A DNA stretch of 64,000 nucleotides from Fusarium oxysporum f. sp. lycopersici 4287 (GCF_000149955.1 NC_030987.1:3839190-3903189); one strand, 5' to 3'; shown: positions 13,189 through 25,292, counted from the stretch's first letter. Notes: generated from the sequence alone by a model not told the origin. Program-made: numbers and translations.

Positions 13189-13897
13189 ATGGCTGGCAAG
13201 AAGGGTGACAACAGCAAGAAGGTAGCGGGCAACGCTCGCAAGGCCGAGGCCGCCGCCCAGAAGCAGGCCGCAAACGACGCCCGTCAAGAAGCTGCCGAGG
13301 AGGAGAAGTGGAACAAGGGCGCCAAGAACAACTCCAAGAAGTGAGTGCTGATGTCGCTTGAGGGCGCAGCTCTGAGTTGCTGACAGCGCATATAGGGAAG
13401 CTCAAGCAGCCAAGGCTGCTGAGGCTGAGAAGAAGAAGGCCGAGAAAGCTGCTCTGCAGGCTGAAGACGACGCCAACACCCCCGGAAAGGCCCCCAAGAA
13501 GTCCAAGGCTCCAGTTAAGAAGTCGCGCGGTCTTGATCTTGCGCAGCTCGATGGTGACGATAAGCCTTCTGCTATCAGCGCATCCGGCATCGACAACGCT
13601 CTCGACGCTCTGGCTCTGACAAGCGGCAAGGACGACAAGGTCGACCGACATCCCGAACGCCGATACCCCGCCGCATATGCCAAGTACGAAGAGCGACGAC
13701 TGGAAGAGATGAAGAAGGACGGCAGCGGTGTCGGTTTGCGCCTGGATCAGAGGAAGACCAGAATCAGGAAGGAGTTCGAGAAGCACCCCGACAACCCTTT
13801 CAACCAGGTCACGGCTTCGTATAACGCTACGAGGGACGACGTGGCCACGATCAGGGCACAGGAGAAGGCCAAGATCGAGCAGCGCCTCGGACACTAA
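13189..13897 (+). CDS. CCDC124/Oxs1-family ribosome-associated coiled-coil protein (DUF1014)
   Basis: Two exons, 13189-13340 and 13396-13897, around a 55-nt GT-AG intron, give 217 residues. The N-terminal half is a Lys/Ala/Glu-rich coiled coil that starts MAGKKGDNSKK. The C-terminal part (residues about 130-217) has the conserved DUF1014 region, with RHPERRYPAAYAKYEE, then KHPDNPFNQVTASYN, and ends QRLGH. Family knowledge: human CCDC124 and yeast Lso2 bind ribosomes and occupy the mRNA/tRNA path in idle ribosomes, helping translation restart after starvation. Fission yeast Oxs1, a relative, is linked to diamide stress. A cytoplasmic ribosome-hibernation role here is inferred by homology. The start ATG precedes the typical lysine-rich N-terminus and follows a leader rich in C and A. 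Confidence 0.9.
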
Positions 13898-14595
13898 TCT
13901 GGACTTTGTTTCTTTTATTGGCATTGCGGGATACCATCATGAGAAGAAGACATACATGCATGGTTGAGGGTTCAAAAGTTTCATGACGGAGTACTTGCTT
14001 GGGAATAGACCATGGCTTGCATCTTACGAAGATCAAGGTGCTGCTACGAATTACGATTATGAGTCTATAGGAAGGTACTCAGAAAAAAGGATTTGAATAG
14101 ACAAATGCTTCTCATTCAATTTTTCCGGCGTTGTGATATCACAATTACCTTACCCCACTGGCATGAGATGACCCCGCGGTTAGCCCATGGCAGAATCTGC
14201 ACAACTGTAGGGTAGTGGAAGGTATCATGACCTGATCTAAAGCTGTCATGATACGTGTTACAGCGTGCCTATATTTCCTAAAGATCCCATAAATACCGGG
14301 GATTAGATCTCCGTGAGCCAGTGTTCTTCGCAATAATAATGATGATGCTATCTTGATTTACACCTGTATTTGGTTCACGACTTGGAGCGCATGAATACAC
14401 CCCACCATGTTGTTAGCTGTACGCCTTCACCGCCTGCCAGATAGCCTCCAAGAGCTCTCAAGCTTGGAGATCTAACAACGACAAACAAATGCGACACGGT
14501 CTCCAAACCAATTCAATTCCCTACACCTAGACTCCTGATATAATACAACTCCACGATACACAGCATCTCGATACGCGATTGCGTCTGTGACACCA
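13898..14595. other. Intergenic: 3' end of CCDC124-type gene and promoter of E2-variant gene
   Basis: About 700 bases with no recognisable gene. The flanking genes are co-directional, so this should contain the terminator and 3' untranslated region of the left gene and the promoter of the right one. Confidence 0.6.
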
Positions 14596-15739
14596 ATGCC
14601 GCCCTTCAATAATATGAGCGCATTGCCATCGCTGCGCAAACAACAGCTCCTTTCAGAATTGTTTGTTCTCTACCAAGATACACCAGAAAGTAATGTGTTA
14701 ACATGTAAACATAGCTCTGGACTCAAGCAAGCATGCCCTGAGGGCATATTTGTTAGTCTCACCCCAGGCGATGCCACGCTCTGGTCTGGTGTTCTCTTCG
14801 TTCGCAAAGGTAATAAACACTCGCGTACTTCCTCGACTCCAGGCCTTTATCTATGATGCTGATCTTGTGATTCTTATAGGCCCCTATTGCCCTGCTATAC
14901 TCAGATTTCAAATATCATTCCCCGACTCGTATCCCCAACTCCCACCTCTCGTCGTCTTCTCAACAGACATGTTCCATCCTCTCATCACACCCTTAACAAC
15001 ATACATGTACACAACCGACATCCAAGAAAGCGGCACAGTGAGTGCGTCGGATCAAGAACGGCTACCACCAGGAGGCTTCAGCTTGCGCCATGGATTCCCG
15101 GACTGGTTTGGACGAGGACGACGGAGTGTGGTGGAAGCGAAACAAGCGCCTGTAACGAGTCCTGGTGCGACTAGTAACTCGACAACATCAGCAGCTCCAT
15201 CATCAGGAACGCCCTCGTATATACGCACCGGGAAAAAGAGTGTTTCGGCTTATGAAGTTCTACACTACATCCGCAGTGCCTTTGATACAGAAGAAGTTCT
15301 CGACTCGGTACCCCTCGCAGCGGCAGGAAACCCAGGAGCTTGGAACGCATGGAGAACGTACCGCAAAGCAACGGGGAAGCTGGTGGAAGATACAACTGCG
15401 GAGGAAGAGCAGAAGGAACAAGAGCAAAGCGAGCACAGGCCAGAGAGCGTAAAATCGGGGTCATCTACGGCTACACCAAGACGACCTGGAGAATGGAATT
15501 GGGATGGAGTCTGGGAGGATAGAGTCAAGAAGAACGTTTCTGCAAGTTTGTCAGAGCCTGTCCTCTATGGAGACACCAAGAATTCAGATGACCTGGTAAG
15601 TCTTCTGCCGCTATTATGGCCACCTCCCCAAGGAGCTCTACTAATTCTGTACCTATAGATCAAGTTTCTTGCAATGGAGGACACTGATATAGATTCGGTG
15701 AAGGAGAACCTACGCCGGACACTTGGGCAAGCTACATAA
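14596..15739 (+). CDS. Inactive E2 (UEV) protein, FTS/AKTIP-like
   Basis: Four exons, 14596-14660, 14715-14809, 14880-15595 and 15659-15739, give 318 residues. Residues about 10-130 form a ubiquitin-conjugating-enzyme fold with the E2 blocks SGVLFVRKGPY, FPDSYPQLPPLVVF and FHPLIT. Where an active E2 has its catalytic cysteine after HPN, this protein has HPLITPLTTYMYTTD and no cysteine, so it is an E2 variant. The middle is Ser/Thr/Pro-rich and the C-terminus is charged and partly helical. Known family: AKTIP/FTS, whose Aspergillus counterpart FtsA joins HookA and the FHIP protein to connect dynein to early endosomes. The FTS assignment rests on the HPL block and the missing cysteine, and is inference. 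Intron 1 has a slightly unusual donor (GTTTGT) but restores the motif SGLKQACPEG. Confidence 0.8.
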
Positions 15740-16310
15740 ACTTCAACTTGACTTGCCAGGGTCCCTATCTGTTTTAGTCTCCGGTGTTTTCGACTTCTTT
15801 AGATGCGGCCTTGCAGTTGTGCCTTAGGTAGCTGCTGCTCAAGGGCATTGTTTTCGACATCAGGGCAGTAACTCTGCACCTCTTGTCTTATAGCATAGCA
15901 TGATCTTCCGTTTTACTATGTTCGCTCTAATAGCAAGAGCAACTCTGATACCCCTAAGAACCCTCCCGAACTTGCTTTATGCTTCGTTCGCCTCCAGTAG
16001 TTGAATCTCAACCAAGAATGTTCATCACAACAACAACAACGTCTTCCTCCTCATTATATGCATAAAGCATGCTAGTGTTGCATCTCAAAACTTTGATCAT
16101 TCTCAACATTCTTGCAATCTTACATTACTTACCGCATCGTATAAGTTCCTTGACCAGAACGAAACAGTCACCATCGTTGACCATAAACTATAGGAGACTC
16201 GCAAAGGCCCAAATAAAAGGCCCACCGATTCCATTTCACTACTTAAAAGAACCAGAGTTACACATTATCGTGAAGGACCAGTCTCATCCGCCATTACAAT
16301 ATACATCACG
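15740..16310. other. Intergenic between two + strand genes
   Basis: About 570 bases without a recognisable gene. It contains an AAC triplet run near 16030-16041 that looks like leader or promoter sequence for the gene at 16311. Confidence 0.5.
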
Positions 16311-18393
16311 ATGTCGAACCCAAGTGACGAAGATCTGCCCTACTGGGGCACTTGCGCCTCTGATCCCAGCTTTGTCTACGAAAAGCCGAGTCCTTTGAGA
16401 ATTGTGAAAGCTAACGAGAACATGTATAAGCGGCATACGGCAAATCAATCTAACCAAGATAGCTCTAAACACAGGCGGTCAATTCAAGGGGACGGGTCTC
16501 TTACAGTCGCCAAGAGGCGCAAGATCAACCCAGGACAAGCAGATGCAGACAAAGAAAACTCAAGATGGCCACATGATGACCCGGGTATGGGAGAACAAGG
16601 CAGTCGAACCTTGCGCGAAGCCAAATGCTAGGTGCAGAGTGATGGTAGTCCACCCCTACGCTTGGGGGTCACGCCCTCACCCCAGCTATCAGTCAGGAAG
16701 ACGAGACAGACGCGCCCACAGCCCGGGGGCCAATTGGGACAAGGCCACCCATTTTCCACCTCGACATCAAGTGAATTGCCTGGGGCGTATGATCTGCGGC
16801 GTCCAGTCAAGGTCCGCCCACCTCTGACCAATATATATGACAGGGCTTTTATGTCCAATGCAGAGTTACCGCTGGCGCTTCATGCAACAAGCCGAGAAGA
16901 GGAGTCACCACTATTCAGAAGAAGTCCACCTGTGGCACTGACCGAGTCCTTCAAGACACTGCCTTGGCCAAGGCTAGAACGTTGGTCAACACCACAGATT
17001 ACCATCACACCCGAGGCCACCGCCATCGAAGAAGGTTGCCATAGATTTTGGGTGGCTATCGAGGTCTCAGTCAGACGTTGGTCTGAAAGTGCGATGAAAT
17101 GTCAACCAGGGGCCTGTCAGGAGCGGCCAGCTCTGTTCACGGATCTTGCTGGCTTGACGCAACGTGACCAAGAGAGTACGCATGAAGGCCCCTTCCTTGA
17201 ACAAACAGGTACTGACGGCATACATAGCAGGGGATATTGACGATGATGGTGGTCTCAACGATTTGGACGTCCAAATTCTGCCAACGGAAGAATCCTCGGT
17301 TATTCGCATTCTTCAGGAACAGCCCTTTCCCATGTAAGTACACAAACGAACGAGATTGCCATACTGGCCAAGGCGCACGCTGATTCACGGGAATAGTCAC
17401 CGCTTGGACCCCGGATCAAGCATCTTTCTTCTAGCTCAAGTGCAGGTCCGTGTCTCAAAGGGTATGCGGCGATGCAGACAGAAGTCTTCACGGTTAGAAT
17501 CGGACGACCTGATAGAAGCGCTTAAGGAGGAGTTGGGTGATTCTACAGTGAGCTACATGACCGTGCGGCTGTCATATCGAAATTCGGCGTTTCCCATGTG
17601 TCAAGATATGGGAATTGTGGAGGACGACATGTTCAGCATGCACAGCAAGATTGAGACGGTAGCCACAGCCTCCGTGAAACTCCACAATGCCATGTCGCTT
17701 TGGTCTCCTCCTCCGGTTTCAAGATCCAACCCACTATTGCCACTGGTAGAGAGACACTGGAGGGCCACGAACGCCAGGAAGGTAATGGCGCAAGTTGCTG
17801 CAGCAAAATACGGCTCCAAGGATTCAGAGCAAACGTACTGTTTGCAACAGAAGCATTCAGAAAAAACTGGTTATAGCACACATGTCAAGCCCGCTTGGAA
17901 TCATAGCCCTACGCCTCGGATTCCTCTCAGAAAGGCAAGCCTTCAACGAGGCTGTACCGAGGGCGATCTCGATGATAGAGAAACGCACTCTCAATCTCAT
18001 CAGAGATTGAGACAAGGGTCATCCAGATGTGGTAGCTATGCATCAAGCTACTTGTCGAGGCAGAGTCGTGAAGGTCTGCCAGGGCCGAGAACCATTAGGG
18101 GCGCGGGGGTGAACAATTCGGCCCATACACGACCGAAAGAAGAACACACCCGAGATGGAAGTGATATTCCTGCTACTCGAAACCGAAGAACCATTTCTGG
18201 CAAATCTGACAGCAGCACGTTGTGGAAGAGGCGGTCACTCGGCGCTGACACCCTTAGGGGCTTATTCCCTTTGATGGCGGGTTTGTCCATAACGACAAGG
18301 GAGCGGGAAGTGGAGGAGCCCCGAGCAGCATCGCCAGCGCGTAGCAGAGGCAAAAAGGATGCAAGCAGATGGGGATGGGCGGCATGGTTTTAG
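16311..18393 (+). CDS. Unrecognised fungal protein, probably four exons
   Basis: I do not recognise this protein. From ATG 16311 the frame carries a basic, nuclear-signal-like stretch (KHRR, AKRRK). It reaches TAG at 16629-16631 but continues open in the same frame. A GTATGG...ATCAG intron at 16585-16692 would remove the stop and keep frame. Two further introns, 17176-17227 and 17334-17396, are well supported and join DIDDDGGLNDLDVQILP to the region IHRLDPGSSIFLLAQVQV. The total would be about 619 residues. The central part (17228-17600) has ordered character, with alternating hydrophobic residues and DDLIEALKEELGDSTVSYM. The C-terminus is Ser/Arg-rich and disordered. It overlaps no neighbour and converges on the ribokinase gene with about 100 bases between stops. 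Function unknown; the first intron is uncertain. Confidence 0.6.
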
Positions 18394-18494
18394 ACTGACC
18401 CAGGTAGTAGACGAAATGGAGAAACCGTACACGTAGTGAGATTCGAATGCTTTTTGTTGGATTGTCTACGAAGAAAGGGGTATTGCTACCTTGT

Positions 18495-19457
18495 CTAAAG
18501 TTCGTCTTTCCAGGGGATAGAAATCTGAGCACCCTTTCGCGCAACAGTCAAGGCAGCTGCTCGATTAGCTGCCGCGACAGCTGCTTCAATATTAAATTGG
18601 CCATCTTTGGCGGCTACAACGGCCAGGGCGTAAGAACCAACAAAGGTATCACCCGCGGCTGTGGTGTCCACTACGGTCGTCTTAGTCGCCGGAAGCAATG
18701 CGCTCTGGCCTTGTTTATTGACGAAATAGACACCACGGCCTCCAAGGGTGATGATGACATTATGGACTCCGCGATCAATGAAGACACGGCCAATGCGGTC
18801 CAAGCCTTGAAGGTCATCAAGCTCAGACTCAGCACAATCTGCAAGAATGGCGGCCTCGGTCTCATTAACAACGAGATGGGCCAGCCCATCGTAGGCATCC
18901 ATAGGCAAGGGCTGAGCCGGTGCTGGGTTGAGAAGGACAGGAACACCATCCTTTTTGGCAGCTTTCAAAGCTTGCATGACAGTATCGAAAGGAATTTCGA
19001 GCTGCATGATCAGAAGGTCAGGACGGGGGCCAGGGAGGGTCTCAAACTCAGCAGGCCGAAGAGAGTGATTGGCTTCAGGAGACAAGATAATACGGTTCTG
19101 GCCAGAGGGCTCATCCACAATGATGATAGCTAGGCCAGACTTCTGGTCTTGGCGGATGGCTACAGAATCGACAGCAACGCCAAAGGAGCGAAGGCTGTCA
19201 AGCAGGAGGGTGCCATAAGGATCGGCGCCAACAGCACCCACCATAGAGACGACAGCCGAAGGATTGGACAGGTCCGAGTCTCGAGAGAGCTTGCCACAAG
19301 CAACAGCTTGATTAGCGCCCTTACCGCCTGGCGAAGTGTTGAAATGGTTTGAGGTGAGGGTTTCACCAGGAAGGGGATGATGTGGGACATAGGAAACGAG
19401 ATCCATGTTGAGAGAGCCCAGGATGGTGATGTGTGGAGTGCTAGCGTGAGAAGCCAT
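18495..19457 (-). CDS. RBK1: Ribokinase (PfkB family)
   Basis: A single 320-residue exon. It phosphorylates D-ribose at O5 with ATP, feeding ribose into the pentose phosphate pathway and nucleotide synthesis in the cytosol. PfkB features are clear: the N-terminal substrate loop GSLNMDLVSYVPHHP, the glycine-rich signature GGKGANQAVACGKLSR (residues about 44-59), and the C-terminal anion-hole and catalytic-base signature VVDTTAAGDTFVGSY (residues about 266-280). The usual GAGD is AAGD here, with the catalytic Asp kept. Length fits ribokinases (300-330). The start gives a normal first beta strand (HITILGSLNMD). It converges with the unrecognised gene on its 3' side and is divergent from the P450 2 kb away. 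No sign of damage. Confidence 0.95.
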   Translation of the reverse strand: MASHASTPHITILGSLNMDLVSYVPHHPLPGETLTSNHFNTSPGGKGANQAVACGKLSRDSDLSNPSAVVSMVGAVGADPYGTLLLDSLRSFGVAVDSVAIRQDQKSGLAIIIVDEPSGQNRIILSPEANHSLRPAEFETLPGPRPDLLIMQLEIPFDTVMQALKAAKKDGVPVLLNPAPAQPLPMDAYDGLAHLVVNETEAAILADCAESELDDLQGLDRIGRVFIDRGVHNVIITLGGRGVYFVNKQGQSALLPATKTTVVDTTAAGDTFVGSYALAVVAAKDGQFNIEAAVAAANRAAALTVARKGAQISIPWKDEL

Positions 19458-21464
19458 CGTAGAGGTGGGTTGGAAGAGATTTGCTGAACGGGTTATTGCG
19501 GCTGAATCGAGGCTGGTGTTCCTTTCGCAATATGATGCTGTCTGTGTGTAGTTGAGGATGTAGTATCCGTACTCCGTAGTTGAATTGTCACGTCAGGGGT
19601 GAGTATCAACAGCCGAAAGCCGATGGCCCGCGTGTCTGTAGCGTCAGAGAGAGGCCGAGCGCAAAAGCAATGATTGAAACAAGTCTGTTTATTTGCTTTT
19701 CTCGGCGTTTGCGCACAAGGATTCGTTGGTAACGCCGCAAACTTTAGATGGTTTGTTCACAATATTGACACGTTCAGTTTGCGGTGAAGAAGTTGTCAAC
19801 TTGAGTTGCTATTGTCGAGACCCGAGTCATGTGGAAAAGATGGATCCCGCCTGCCCGAGGAGGGTTAGAGAGCTGGGGGCATGTGCAAGTGGAAGGTGAA
19901 AGTTATCAAGTTTGGTGTGGGGTTGTTTTGTCCTGCCTTCCTTGTCCCTAATAAAGCCTTCGTTTATAGATGGGGCAGCTACGATGGAATGTGTTTTAAA
20001 TTGAGAAGGAACTGTTTCTTCCAATCACATCCCCAGGACCGTATTCTGTTTCGGCCATCATCAGCAAAGACAATTCCGCATCTCGTGGAGCATCATGAGC
20101 TGCACATGTACCCTTACTGAGTGTCCAAAGGCACTATTGAACCTAGGCCTGATTCTCGGTACATGTGCAACAGACCAGACCAAAGACAGTTATGACAAGA
20201 CAAGTGCCGGCTCCTCACTTTAGCGTCGGTATTGAACCACATTGTCTCGCCCATCCTCTGTTTCTGAGCCGCCGATCCGTAGCTAAATCAGCACATGAAT
20301 CAGTTCGACGACGACCTTGTACAGCTGCGGCAACTAAATCCTTAGCTTAGAAGCAGGTTAAGTGCTAGCTTAGCCGACCCTTCTCGAGTTTGTTTTTTTG
20401 TTTAGTAAACGAGATGGTGCGCTCAGTTTCCCAGGAGTTGGAGCTCATGGCGGATGCTTTGACTTTCGCGTAACGAGGTAACGCAGCCAGGATATGGGCC
20501 CGAATGAACGGAACCGAGGTTTGTAGAGGGAACAAAAGTAGCCAATTGCATCATGGGAAGTGTCTTGCTGCATACGGAATGTGACAACAACCGAGACAAC
20601 AAGGCAAACATTTGCATCATATGAGCTGGCATTGGAGGATGAAGCTGATATTCCTTAGGCTAAATGACTTATCCACAAACTGCATCATATTATCGGCTAA
20701 AACCTCTTCTGTATTGACATGACAACCAAGTCCTTCTTTGGAAACTGGTGGGTAGTGCGAAGACCACAGCTCTAGTAATTCTTTATCTTATGCAACCAGG
20801 GTCAAAAGATGCACATGGGGAGGTGGTGACGGAAAAGAAGATCAGTTTGTATATCACCGGGAACCAGAAGCTTCTTGTTCTCTCCTTCAATGCCTACTCG
20901 ACCGTTGCATTTCCATTGGTCTCAACAATGATACATCAGAAAGCAAACAACAGCGCCTGCTTTTGGAGGATGTCACACTTTCCAAAGCATTAGGTTCCTT
21001 GCTCACTTTGAGTACTGGGTAGGTAAGTACCTTGTAGTTACAAAGAATTCGGGTTTGTTTGCTTTCAATACCCAGATTGAGAGACTTGGGGCAGTTACCC
21101 ACTCATCCTTGGTTCACTTACTAAGTTCTTAGTTACCCGCCTTAAGGTGCTACCTTAATCTTCAGCGACCTGATGGGTCAATGATGGGTGGAACCTGAGA
21201 GATGCAAGGAAGGAACGTTGGAGGGAGGTTATTCGATGTGGATGGTTCATAGTTGGTTGCTCTGTCCCTGTTGGGAATATGCCTGAGGTGATGTCGTGCG
21301 TGATTCAGTGAAGCATCTTGATGTTAATGCCTTTCATGTAGCTGAGCATCTGCCACCTTCCCTGGTTGTTTGTCTCAAATTTTAACCTCAACTCTCCAAA
21401 AGCAATTGTCATCTTTTCACTTAAAGTGACTCAAACTTGATCTCACTTTCGCAAAGCTCGAGTC
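19458..21464. other. Intergenic between ribokinase (-) and P450 (+)
   Basis: About 2 kb with no recognisable gene; it should hold two divergent promoters. Positions about 21015-21165 contain several TACC/GGTA words (GGTAGGTAAGTACC, then CTACCTTAA), a type of sequence often seen in promoters of related fungi. Only short frames with no domain character are present. Confidence 0.45.
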
Positions 21465-23611
21465 ATGATAGAGCACTACCCATCTCAAGCCCTATTCGGG
21501 CTGACGCTTGCCATTGCCACTATTTTACTGCTTGCATGGGCCCGTTGGCGCTCTCGACCTACGCTGCCCCTACCACCTGGTCCGCCTTCCGAGTTTCTTC
21601 TGGGCCATTCCCGTGTCATACCCAAGGAGAATGCTGCAGCAGTATATGCGAAATGGTCGAAAGAATACAGTGAGTTTGATCTCTGTACATACAGACGAAT
21701 ATCTTCCCTCTGACATTGCCTTCAACAGACTCAGATATCATACATGTCAGATCCCTGAGTCGGTCTACAGTCGTGCTCAATAGCGCAGATGTGGCTAGGG
21801 ATATCTTGGACAAGAAAGGCGCCAATTTTTGTGACCGACCCAGATTTACGCTACTGAAAATGTAAGCCAACCCTCTGCTTCTATCTAGAACAAAACGGGG
21901 TCCGAATTCTTTGCTAATATGGGTGTTTGATAGCATGGGATGGGGAAAGACTCTGACTTTTCTTCCATTTGGAGAACGCTGGCAAATGCATAGAAAGCTA
22001 CTTCAGACCTCGTTCAGCAACACAAATGTCCGCCAATGGCACAGCCTGCAGATAACAGAAGCCCGACGAACGATTCGAGATATACTCAAGAAGCCTAAAA
22101 CTTGGGAGACGTCATTGCGCCGGCTGGCGGTTGCCATCGTTCTGCAAGTGAACTACGGTACCCAAGTGCTCGAGGACGATGACCCCTACATCCAAATCGC
22201 CAACGATGCCATGTATGCCACTGGCAATGGCGGAGTTCCTGCCAATAGTATTGTTGATCTAGTTCCATTCGGTACAAGATATCCACATGATGGACCCGAA
22301 ATCTCTAGAAGATTGTACTAATGAGCCAGTCTAGTTCGCTATCTCCCCGACTGCATTGTCCGCGACTGGTCTTTGCGATTCGCCCGACAATGGCGCTGGG
22401 CTATCAAAAAGCTTCACGACGTCCCATTAGCTGCTGCACAAGCTGAATATGTGAGTTGAAGGGTAGTGGGCAACTTAGGAAAACACCTCAAGAATTATGC
22501 CACGTCTTGCCATGTAACTGACTTCCTTCTCGCAGCACAGAGATGATCATTATAGAAACACATCTCTAACACATCTCCTCCTCCGTGAGTATAAGGACAA
22601 GGAGTTCCGTGGTCAAGAACAACAATGGTCCCTTGATGATATCAAAGGGGCGGCAGGGGCGGTTTTTATCGCAGGAGCAGATACGGTGAGTCTATCTCCA
22701 TAATAGTTGATTTTTGAAAGCTAAGAACGTGGCTTCCAGACATGGGCTACATGTGTAATCTTTGTTCTCAACATGGTTCTTCACCCGGAAATACAGGAGA
22801 AGGCACAGCAAGAGCTTGATGCGGTGATTGGGACTGATAGACTTCCCGACTTCTCAGACCGGCCCGCTTTGGTTTATATTGAACATATTGTTCAGGAGAT
22901 TTATCGGTACGCGAGATGTTTAACCGATCACTAACACGAAATTTAAACTGACAGGAATCTTCACAAAGCTGGTCGCCACTGGCTCCTCTAGGTGAGTTGT
23001 TCATGGTTGACAATGAAGAAACCCTGCAACGGCTACTAATGCGCGGCAGGGATCCCACACAAGTCGCTCCACGATGATATCTACAAGGGCATGCTCATTC
23101 CTAAAGGTATATCTGAGGCAAAAGTCTCGCTGCTGCTTGTGCTAGTTGACTGACGATTTACAGGGTAAGACACTCTCTTACGATGCTGCTATCATAATGA
23201 GGTTACAAGGTGGGGAGGGTATCTGATAAGTACCAGGACTGTGGTCTATGCCAACGCTTATGCTATGGCTCATGATGAACGGGTCTACAAAAACCCCCAC
23301 GATTTCAACCCCGACAGATATGAAGCTGGGGAACCGTTTCCTGTTGGCAATTTTGGATTTGGGCGCCGGTACGTGACAGGCCAACCCCAACTGAGACTCG
23401 GGTCACGACTTTTGAAATCTAGAACGAACTAATCACCACTAGGGTCTGTGTCGGTCGGTTTCTGGCCGACAATAGTGTCTGGATCATGGTAGCAACGATG
23501 TTGTCCGTACTTCGGTTTTGTAAGAAGATGTCTTCGGACGGGAAGCCCATTGAGCCCCGAGTCCGATTTACCAATGGAGGAACCTGGTATGTTGACTCCC
23601 CCTGTCTTTAG
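21465..23611 (+). CDS. Cytochrome P450 monooxygenase, many short exons
   Basis: Heme-thiolate monooxygenase, likely anchored in the ER by its N-terminal helix (ALFGLTLAIATILLLAWARW), followed by the proline hinge LPLPPGPPSEF. Exons: 21465-21669, 21729-21861, 21934-22271, 22335-22450, 22536-22685, 22740-22906, 22969-22991, 23050-23106, a single G at 23164, 23237-23368 and 23443-23611, giving 496 residues. The P450 marks are intact: helix C WQMHRKLL, oxygen-binding AGADTT, ExxR as EIYR, PERF-like NPDRYEAG, and the heme loop FGFGRRVCVG, split by an intron. Overall it resembles fungal P450s related to O-methylsterigmatocystin oxidoreductase, but the substrate is unknown. The last residues are uncertain: a further intron would move the stop to 23701, and both ends differ from the usual tail. 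Stop codons seen in a naive reading fall inside introns, so I do not call it a pseudogene. About 2.2 kb downstream is a purine/cytosine permease. Confidence 0.82.
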
Positions 23612-24350
23612 CTATCCCCACTGCCCCTCGATACCTTTGTACCCTTGCCAAACTAGAAACATGCACATAGGTATTTGATAATGTGGTTGACACATGGCTG
23701 ACGATGGTATTTGCTGCAAGTCACCCCGAGCACTTTGACTGTGTCATCAAATCGCGGAGTCTCGAGGCTGAGGCACTTGTCAAGAGCGATTAGGAATAGC
23801 GACCAGCTGAACAGCTTGGAGAGAATACTATAACATGTTGGATCAGGTATATCATATCAAGTAAGTCATGCTCAGTGTGTCTTGCGATGGCCGGTCAATC
23901 CTCACATGCTGTACGGAAACAGGGCAGGTACTCATGTGCTCAGTGATACCAGAAAACAAGTCCAGATATTACACTCTTTCACTGCAACATGACACAGGTA
24001 GATGCTGGGTTGTGTCTATTGATAGCCACCAACAAAGTCGCAAACTTTTGCCATTTTTGGAATTGCTCTTTACTTTCCCTTGCTCAGCACATTATAGGAT
24101 GTGATAATGCTGGCTCTCTTCTCATTGGATTAGCTGTACCCATGGCTTGCTTCGCCCTTACCCATTCTCTGCAATGAGGATGCTTGAAGCAGGCCGCAGA
24201 GGTCACCTGGCTAACGCGATTTCCTCAAGACTGGTAGTCTATTTTAGCCGATCCACAGGACCCTGTTGCTCAAGAAGGATCCCAATCGGCTTTTGAGGGA
24301 ATCTTGTAAGACCCTTGTCGAGGTGGGGCATCTCGGCAGAGTCGTTCGCT

Positions 24351-24371
24351 TGTGTTGTGTTGTGTTGTGTT
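24351..24371. repeat. TGTGT short tandem repeat
   Basis: Four copies of the five-base unit TGTGT are visible directly, in non-coding sequence downstream of the P450. Confidence 0.9.
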
Positions 24372-25292
24372 ACCTCAGCCCGGCTCGTTGGTAGTCGAGT
24401 CAAAGCGCAGGATTATCGAGGGCAGTAACACGTCTCTCAGTCAGCTCTGCGGTCACGACTCGTTGTCGACTTAGTGCAGTAAGAGGCACTACTCATTGAC
24501 GCCCTATTCGCACACTATTATAAAGGACCATGTCTGTTTATGGTAACATGTTTAGTGGATGGAGATAACAAGCTAGCCAAGAAACAAGACAACAGCGATA
24601 TGTGACATCTTTGCTTGGCTCCTCAATAGAATCCTTGCAATGACGATCGGCATGCCTTACTGAGGATTCACCCATCACTACGATGGAAAGGCAGGACTTC
24701 GGCCTAAATGGCGTGTTCTAGGACCAGCCCTTGTCATGAAATTTGGGTGAAGGATGCGAAAGCTGCATCTTCTTTCGTATTATGTTGCATCGACGTAACA
24801 GGAATTAAGCAAACATTCTACATCTCCACTCTATCCCCGCTAGCTGCATAAACATACTGTATTGTGCAGTACCGAGAAGCCGAAGTGGTTGCTGTCAAAA
24901 GCCCGCGGGCTTTTGACAGAGATAGAGTTGTCCTTGATCCGCATTCAAAAGACGCTGACCCGCTCTGTATCCAATTATTGGCATTCCATACGAGTCTCAG
25001 GTATATAAAGAAAAAGAAAGACGATGACCCCATATTGTAATGTTGTACCTATCAAGATTCTTGTGAGCGTTTGATGTTCATGTTTCATCACAGTCCCGCA
25101 ATGCTTTAGCTTGGACCTTGGACACGGGCCGCCGCGCCGCACTTACATCTGCATTAGAGCAGAATCATGATCGTCAAGGTTTCGGGCCATTTTGGTGATG
25201 GCCCCGTCCCTGTCCTTATGCAAGCAGAGAAATCTTCGTGGTTGACTTTGGTGAGCATGTGAGTGTCAAGCAGCACATGCCGCAGCTAGTCG

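Noticed and set aside
21465..23611. P450 as a pseudogene
   Set aside because: The stops seen in a continuous reading all fall within GT-AG introns. With these removed, all catalytic motifs are present in one frame.
24351..24371. Telomere-like or CRISPR-like repeat
   Set aside because: The unit is TGTGT, only about 20 bases long, with no spacers and no telomeric TTAGGG.
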